This document shows positions 59,938 to 64,000 of a stretch of DNA of 64,000 nucleotides, one piece after another. The stretch is from an uncultured Opitutia bacterium. Its GTDB lineage: Bacteria; Verrucomicrobiota; Verrucomicrobiia; Opitutales; Opitutaceae. The first letter of the stretch is position 1, and the number at the start of each line of letters is the position of its first letter. The notes under the pieces are model-generated. The model saw only the letters and a list, made by a program, of their open reading frames with translations, was not told where the DNA came from and did not search any database. Both the position numbers and the translations under genes were made by a program. The DNA is taken from contig CAIRCN010000056.1 of the NCBI GenBank assembly GCA_903877135.1, positions 62,001-126,000 of the forward strand, read 5' to 3'.

Positions 59938-61272
59938 TCAAACCCCGCGCGGCCGGGCGTTCCACGTAAGCGCGAGCAGCGCAGCGCCGATCACCGCCGC
60001 GCCGCCGTAGAACCACAGCACGCCGTCCCACCCGAAACGGTCCGCCAGCACGCCGGTCGTGACTCCGCAGACCGTCGCGCCGAGGTAGCCGAGCAGCCCC
60101 GTGAGCCCGACGGCGCTCGAGGCGGCCGCCTTCGTCGCGTAGTCCGCCGCCGCCACCGCGATCAGCATCTGCGGCCCGTAGACAAAAAAGCCGAGCGCGA
60201 TGAACACCACCGCCATCGTCCCCACCTGGCCGCGCGGCACGACAAACAACGCCGCCACGCTCACGATCAGCAGCAACATGAATCCCACCGACACGGGCCC
60301 GCGCCGGCCCTTGAAAACCGTGTCCGACAGCCAACCTGCCGCATAAGCGCCAAAAATCCCCGCCACCTCGAAGCCCGACAGCGAAAAGCCGGCCGTCTGC
60401 AAATCGAAGCCTTTCGCCTCCTGCAGGTATTTCGGCGCCCAATCGAGGATGCCGATCCGCACGATGTAGACGAAGAAGTTCGCCCCGCTCACGAGCCATA
60501 CGCCGGGATTCGCGAGGATGTAGCGGCGAAACACGCCCCAGAACAGCGCGCTCACGTCCGCCACCGACCCCGCCGCCGTGCCCTCACGATAAACCTCAAC
60601 CGCCGGCAGCCCCATCGACTCCGGCGAATCGGTGAGCCGGTTCAGCAGCCAGAACGCACCGACGATGCACAGCAGCGCCGGCGCCCAAAACACCGCGCGC
60701 CACCCGTAGTGCGTCACCAGCAAGCCCGCCCACACCGCGATGATCGCGCCGCCGATCTGGTGCGAGGCGTTCCAGACGCCCCAGGCGCGCCCGATCTCTC
60801 GCGGGCTGAACCAGCTCGTCAGCAGCCGCACGCAGGGCGGCACGCCGGCGCCCTGGAACAGGTTGTTCAGCGCCCACAGCGCGATGAAGAACCCGAGGCT
60901 AGCCCCCAGCCCGAAAAAAAGGTTCACGACCGCAGAGCCCAGCAGCCCCAACGCGAGCAGATAGCGCGGGTTCGCCCGGTCGCCGACCACGCCGCTGAAA
61001 AACTTCGAGAACGCATAGACGATGGTCGCGACGCTCAGCACGACGCCCCACTGCGTGTTCGTGAAGTGAAACTCGTCCGTGATCGCCTTCGCGGCCATTG
61101 AGAGGTTTTTCCGCACGAAATAGAAGAGCGCGTAGCCCGTCGTCATCGCATACATCACGCGCAGCCGCCAGTGGCGGTAGAGCCGGTCTATCTCCGCACG
61201 GTCGGTCAGGGCCGGAGCTGGCGGTTGCGCGCGGAGCGCAGCGGCGATGCGGGCGAGCGGCGTCGCGCTCAC
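59938..61272 (-). CDS. MFS transporter of the organophosphate:phosphate antiporter type
   Basis: A 444-residue inner-membrane protein with 12 predicted helices. GYALFYFVRKNLSMAAKAIT, FSKFFSGVVGDRANPRYLLA and NNLFQGAGVPPCVRLLTSWF resemble GlpT/UhpT-type transporters for sugar phosphates or glycerol 3-phosphate. The GTG start at 61272 produces a GTGA overlap with the small Tat-signal gene upstream and removes a long low-complexity extension. The substrate is unknown; the divergent heparinase-fold gene makes a sugar or uronate derivative conceivable. Confidence 0.85.
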   Translation of the reverse strand: MSATPLARIAAALRAQPPAPALTDRAEIDRLYRHWRLRVMYAMTTGYALFYFVRKNLSMAAKAITDEFHFTNTQWGVVLSVATIVYAFSKFFSGVVGDRANPRYLLALGLLGSAVVNLFFGLGASLGFFIALWALNNLFQGAGVPPCVRLLTSWFSPREIGRAWGVWNASHQIGGAIIAVWAGLLVTHYGWRAVFWAPALLCIVGAFWLLNRLTDSPESMGLPAVEVYREGTAAGSVADVSALFWGVFRRYILANPGVWLVSGANFFVYIVRIGILDWAPKYLQEAKGFDLQTAGFSLSGFEVAGIFGAYAAGWLSDTVFKGRRGPVSVGFMLLLIVSVAALFVVPRGQVGTMAVVFIALGFFVYGPQMLIAVAAADYATKAAASSAVGLTGLLGYLGATVCGVTTGVLADRFGWDGVLWFYGGAAVIGAALLALTWNARPRGV

Positions 61273-61463
61273 GCCGCAGGATAGGCCTCGAAACCGTGGA
61301 TGTAACGGCGGTCCGTCTTCTGGCGGGACGGCACGGCGGGCGCGGCGCCGGACTGCGCCAGTGCAGCACCGGGCAGGCGCCGGGCGATGAGCAGTCCGGC
61401 AAGCGTGGCACTGACAGATTTGAGCCACTGACGGCGGTTCAGCGCGGATAATTTCGTCATCAT
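61269..61463 (-). CDS. Tiny Tat-signal protein upstream of the MFS gene
   Basis: A 64-residue product: MMTKLSALNRRQWLKSVSAT followed by LAGLLIARRLPGAALAQSGA is a twin-arginine signal peptide with cleavage near ALA-QSG, leaving a mature part of only about 25 residues (SRQKTDRRYIHGFEAYPAA at the end). It overlaps the transporter start by GTGA, so translation of the transporter may depend on it. It could be the remnant of a larger exported protein, a real short peptide or an accessory subunit. The second Met (61460) is an equal start candidate. Confidence 0.6.
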   Translation of the reverse strand: MMTKLSALNRRQWLKSVSATLAGLLIARRLPGAALAQSGAAPAVPSRQKTDRRYIHGFEAYPAA

Positions 61464-61539
61464 GGGTGGGGACTGGCACACATTGCGCCCGAACTTATTT
61501 CTCGTGCAAGCCCGGAGCTTCCCGCAACACTCATGCGCC

Positions 61540-63399
61540 ATGGGTGCCTACGATTTTAACTTCGACGTCCCTTCCGGGGAAACTTACGCGCCAAATCCCG
61601 ACCGCGTCCGCGCCCTCCAGGCGCTGCTGCCCAAACAGCCCTTCGGCTTCGCCCCGCCTGTCACCGACCGCGCCGCCTGGGGCCGCTGGCAGGACGACCC
61701 GTTCGGTAAAAAAATTCTCCAGACCGCCCGTGAACTCGCCGCCTCGCCGTTCCCCGACTACACCGACGCCGCCTACCTCGACTGCCTTGCCAAGGAGGAC
61801 GTCACGCACATCAACACCGTTATGCCGCTCACACGGAAACGCCAGGTGGCGTTCCTCCTTGCCGAGGCGATGCACGACAAGGGCGAATTCATCGGCGTCA
61901 TCGGCAGCGATGCGCGACAACTTGCCAAACTCCGCTCGTGGATTCACCCCGGCAACGACCTCAATAAAATCAACTACGACCTCAAGACCGTCGAGTCCGA
62001 CCTCGGCGTAGTGCACTTCGCCGACAATCTCGCGCTGACCGATTTTGTGCTTGGGCCGCGGCTGCCGGCCGACCTGCGCGCTCTCATCCGCGAGGAAACG
62101 AACCGCCGCCTCTTCGCCCCACTGCGCCAGCGGCTCGAGTCTGGCCGCGATCTCTACTGGTGGATCGACGTGAAGCACAACTGGAACTCCGTCTGCCTTG
62201 CTGGCACTGCAGAGGCCGCCGCCGTGCTTCTACCCGCCGCCGCCGACCGCGCGTGGTGGCTCGCATTCGCAGAGGCGCTTGTGAAAAATTTCCGCGACGG
62301 CTTCAACGACGACGGTGTGTGCACCGAGGGCGTCGGCTACTGGAGCTACGGCTTCATGCACTACGTCCTCCTCGGCGAACTGCTCCGCCTCGGCACGGCC
62401 GGTGCGATCGATCTGCTCGACGAGCCGAAGATGGAGCGCGCCTCGCTCTTCCCCGACCGTGTCGAAATTCAGCCGAAGGTTTTCCCGACGTTCTCCGACT
62501 GCGCGCTCGACGTGCAGCCGGTGTTCTGGACGCGCCGCTGGCTCGACAACCGCCTGGGCACCATCCGCCACGCCGTCGAACCCGTGGCGTCTGACACCGA
62601 TCCGTTTGCCACCATGGGGCAGCAATTTGCCTCCGAGCCGCTGCTGTGGATGTTCCAGACCCGCGATCCACGCCGGCCGCAGCGCTCGACGCTCGCGCCC
62701 GAACTGCGCAACTGGTTCAAAAGTTCCGACCTGCTCGTCTGCCGGCCCGCGCCCACGACCCGGCGCCGCTTCTCCGCCACGCTCCTCGGCGGCAACAACG
62801 GCACCAACCACAATCACAACGACCTCGGCACCTTCACCGTCGTGCTCGACGGTCGCACGCTCGTGGTCGATCCCGGCGCGGAGGTTTACAGCTTCCGCAC
62901 GTTCAGCACACACCGCTACGACAGCAATCTGCTCAACTCCTACGGCCACCCCGTGCCGCGCGTCGCCGGTCGCCTGCAGGAAGCCGGCACGGAGTATCAC
63001 GCCCGCGTCGTCGCGAAAGAATTCACCGACGCCACCGACCGCGTCGTGATGGATCTGAGCAAAGGCTACGACGTGCCCGCGCTGCGCAAACTCGAGCGCG
63101 AGTTCCTCTACGACCGGCGAGGCGCCGGCAGCCTGACCGTCACGGATCGAGTGGAGTTTTCCGAGCCCGCCGCTTTCGAGACGGCGCTCATCACGCTCGG
63201 CCAAGTCGTCATCGACGGCGCGCAGGTGAAACTAACCGACGGACCCGCCGCGCTCATGGCCGAAGTGACCGTCGAAGGCGCCGGCTTGGAAATCACCACC
63301 GACAAAATCGACCAACCGCCCAATCCGACGCGCGTCGCGCTGCGCTGCCGTGGCGAGGTGCGCCACGCCACCATCCGCACCGTCCTGCGCCCGGTCTGA
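61540..63399 (+). CDS. Heparinase II/III-fold polysaccharide lyase or related enzyme
   Basis: A 619-residue protein. An N-terminal alpha/alpha-toroid (WWIDVKHNWNSVCLAGTAEA, DGVCTEGVGYWSYGFMHYVL) is followed by the heparinase II/III beta domain with NNGTNHNHNDLGTFTVVLDG and VVDPGAEVYSFRTFSTHRYD. The conserved Asn-His-Asn-His-Asn-Asp stretch and the Tyr in GYWSYG correspond to lyase active-site regions. No signal peptide precedes the domain, so it should act in the cytoplasm on imported uronate oligosaccharides. The gene is divergent from the small Tat gene and the transporter. Confidence 0.87.
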   Translation: MGAYDFNFDVPSGETYAPNPDRVRALQALLPKQPFGFAPPVTDRAAWGRWQDDPFGKKILQTARELAASPFPDYTDAAYLDCLAKEDVTHINTVMPLTRKRQVAFLLAEAMHDKGEFIGVIGSDARQLAKLRSWIHPGNDLNKINYDLKTVESDLGVVHFADNLALTDFVLGPRLPADLRALIREETNRRLFAPLRQRLESGRDLYWWIDVKHNWNSVCLAGTAEAAAVLLPAAADRAWWLAFAEALVKNFRDGFNDDGVCTEGVGYWSYGFMHYVLLGELLRLGTAGAIDLLDEPKMERASLFPDRVEIQPKVFPTFSDCALDVQPVFWTRRWLDNRLGTIRHAVEPVASDTDPFATMGQQFASEPLLWMFQTRDPRRPQRSTLAPELRNWFKSSDLLVCRPAPTTRRRFSATLLGGNNGTNHNHNDLGTFTVVLDGRTLVVDPGAEVYSFRTFSTHRYDSNLLNSYGHPVPRVAGRLQEAGTEYHARVVAKEFTDATDRVVMDLSKGYDVPALRKLEREFLYDRRGAGSLTVTDRVEFSEPAAFETALITLGQVVIDGAQVKLTDGPAALMAEVTVEGAGLEITTDKIDQPPNPTRVALRCRGEVRHATIRTVLRPV

Positions 63400-63417
63400 C
63401 CGGAAAACACGCTGGCA

Positions 63418-64000
63418 CTATTTCCCGCCCAGCGCGGAAATCAGCTCGAACGCCGCCGGGTTGTCGATGCTGGTGAGGTCGCCGGCCGGCTGGCCGAGAT
63501 AGACGCGCAAGATCGCCGCGCGAACGATTTTCCCGCTGCGCGTTTTTGGCAGCGCGGCGACCGCGTGCACGCGTTTCGGCGCGAGTGGCTTGCCCAGCTC
63601 GTGCGCGACCCGGGCCACTAAGTCCGCCTCGGTCGCCACCGCGCCGTGCTTCAGCACCACGAAACACACCAGCGCCGTGCCTTTGATCTCGTCGGGCACG
63701 CCGATGACGGCGGCCTCGCTCACCGCGGGATGCGCCGTCAGCGCGCCCTCGACCTCGCCGGGACCGACGCGTTTGCCGGCGATCTTCATCGTGTCGTCGG
63801 TGCGGCCGAAGAGGAACCACTGGCCGTCCTCGTCGACCTTCGCCCAGTCGCCGTGATACCACACGCCAGGGAAGCGGCTGAAGTAGGTTTCGAGGTAGCG
63901 CGCGTCGTCGTTGAGAAAACTCTTCGTCATCGACGGCGCGGGCTGTTTGCACACGAGGTGTCCCATCGTGCCCGGCGGCGCGGGCTGCCCCTCATCGGTA
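63418..64000 (-). CDS. Acetyl-CoA synthetase-like AMP-forming ligase (partial, 5' part outside the window)
   Basis: The C-terminal 193 residues of an adenylate-forming acyl-CoA synthetase; the gene continues past position 64000. Visible are PAPSMTKSF, WYHGDWAKVDEDGQWFLFGR, TDDTMKIAGKRVGPGEVEGA and the C-terminal catalytic Lys region LPKTRSGKIVRAAIL, the typical site of regulatory acetylation. The Met at 63966 is internal, since the frame stays open with TDEGQPAPPGT before it. An acetyl- or propionyl-CoA specific enzyme is likely; propionyl-CoA would link to prpBCD. Confidence 0.87.
   Translation of the reverse strand, partial: TDEGQPAPPGTMGHLVCKQPAPSMTKSFLNDDARYLETYFSRFPGVWYHGDWAKVDEDGQWFLFGRTDDTMKIAGKRVGPGEVEGALTAHPAVSEAAVIGVPDEIKGTALVCFVVLKHGAVATEADLVARVAHELGKPLAPKRVHAVAALPKTRSGKIVRAAILRVYLGQPAGDLTSIDNPAAFELISALGGK

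Noticed and set aside
1-64000. CRISPR array, rRNA, tRNA, prophage or insertion sequence
   Set aside because: I saw no spaced direct repeats of CRISPR type, no tRNA-like cloverleaf or rRNA sequence, and no transposase, integrase or phage structural gene.

Overview
The window reads as one chromosomal segment of a high-GC, Gram-negative heterotroph of the Verrucomicrobiota, most likely Opitutaceae. The pointers are a TonB-dependent receptor with a charged coiled-coil segment straight after its signal peptide, a LacI-regulated glycan locus with no SusD, an exported protein carrying the repeat domain that is abundant in verrucomicrobial surface proteins, weak Shine-Dalgarno signals, and many genes joined by 4-base ATGA or GTGA overlaps. 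I see no rRNA, tRNA, CRISPR array, transposase or phage gene.

Layout. 1-3.9 kb holds small housekeeping or unknown genes (metallo-beta-lactamase-fold protein, DUF1684, cytochrome c, DUF488) and a RelE/Phd-type toxin-antitoxin pair. 4.1-7.65 kb is a methylcitrate-cycle operon, prpB-prpC-prpD, on the minus strand. 7.75-9.6 kb is a two-gene ABC exporter. 9.65-16.5 kb (minus) holds a cyclophilin/Ig-type exported protein, a large TonB-dependent receptor with a strong terminator, and a LacI regulator. 17.2-37.2 kb is a long, mostly plus-strand glycan-degradation locus: GH78-like, GH51, GH127 and GH36 enzymes, an M28 peptidase, a DUF6807 protein, a Tat-exported PLP enzyme with an exported RidA, two Asp-box beta-propellers and three paralogous exported proteins of about 620-640 residues that I cannot assign to a known family. 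A small unknown protein and an OPT oligopeptide transporter follow.

39.9-48.8 kb is a branched-chain acyl-CoA locus: acyl-CoA dehydrogenase (divergent), a B12-binding/GTPase protein plus a mutase subunit that together look like a split IcmF, a P-loop kinase, a methylcrotonyl/geranyl-CoA-type carboxyltransferase, AtuA in two pieces, and an enoyl-CoA hydratase. 48.9-64 kb is mixed: a triple-repeat DUF4177 protein, an esterase, an RsuA-like pseudouridine synthase, a TonB-type protein, YhbY, a GYF-domain membrane protein, a 2-hydroxyacid dehydrogenase, a lipoprotein, a PfkB kinase with a family 9 glycosyltransferase (lipopolysaccharide core), tryptophanase, an MFS transporter coupled to a tiny Tat-signal protein, a heparinase II/III-fold enzyme and the 3' part of an acyl-CoA synthetase.

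How the parts may work together (inference). The glycan locus would strip L-rhamnose, L-arabinose and D-galactose from a plant-type arabinogalactan or hydroxyproline-rich glycoprotein, with the three unknown proteins and the propellers acting in the periplasm or at the surface, the receptor importing oligomers, and M28 plus OPT handling the peptide part. The prp operon and the acyl-CoA locus would oxidise propionyl-CoA and branched acyl-CoAs. A heptameric DNA repeat found inside three of the acyl-CoA genes is the most unusual non-coding signal.
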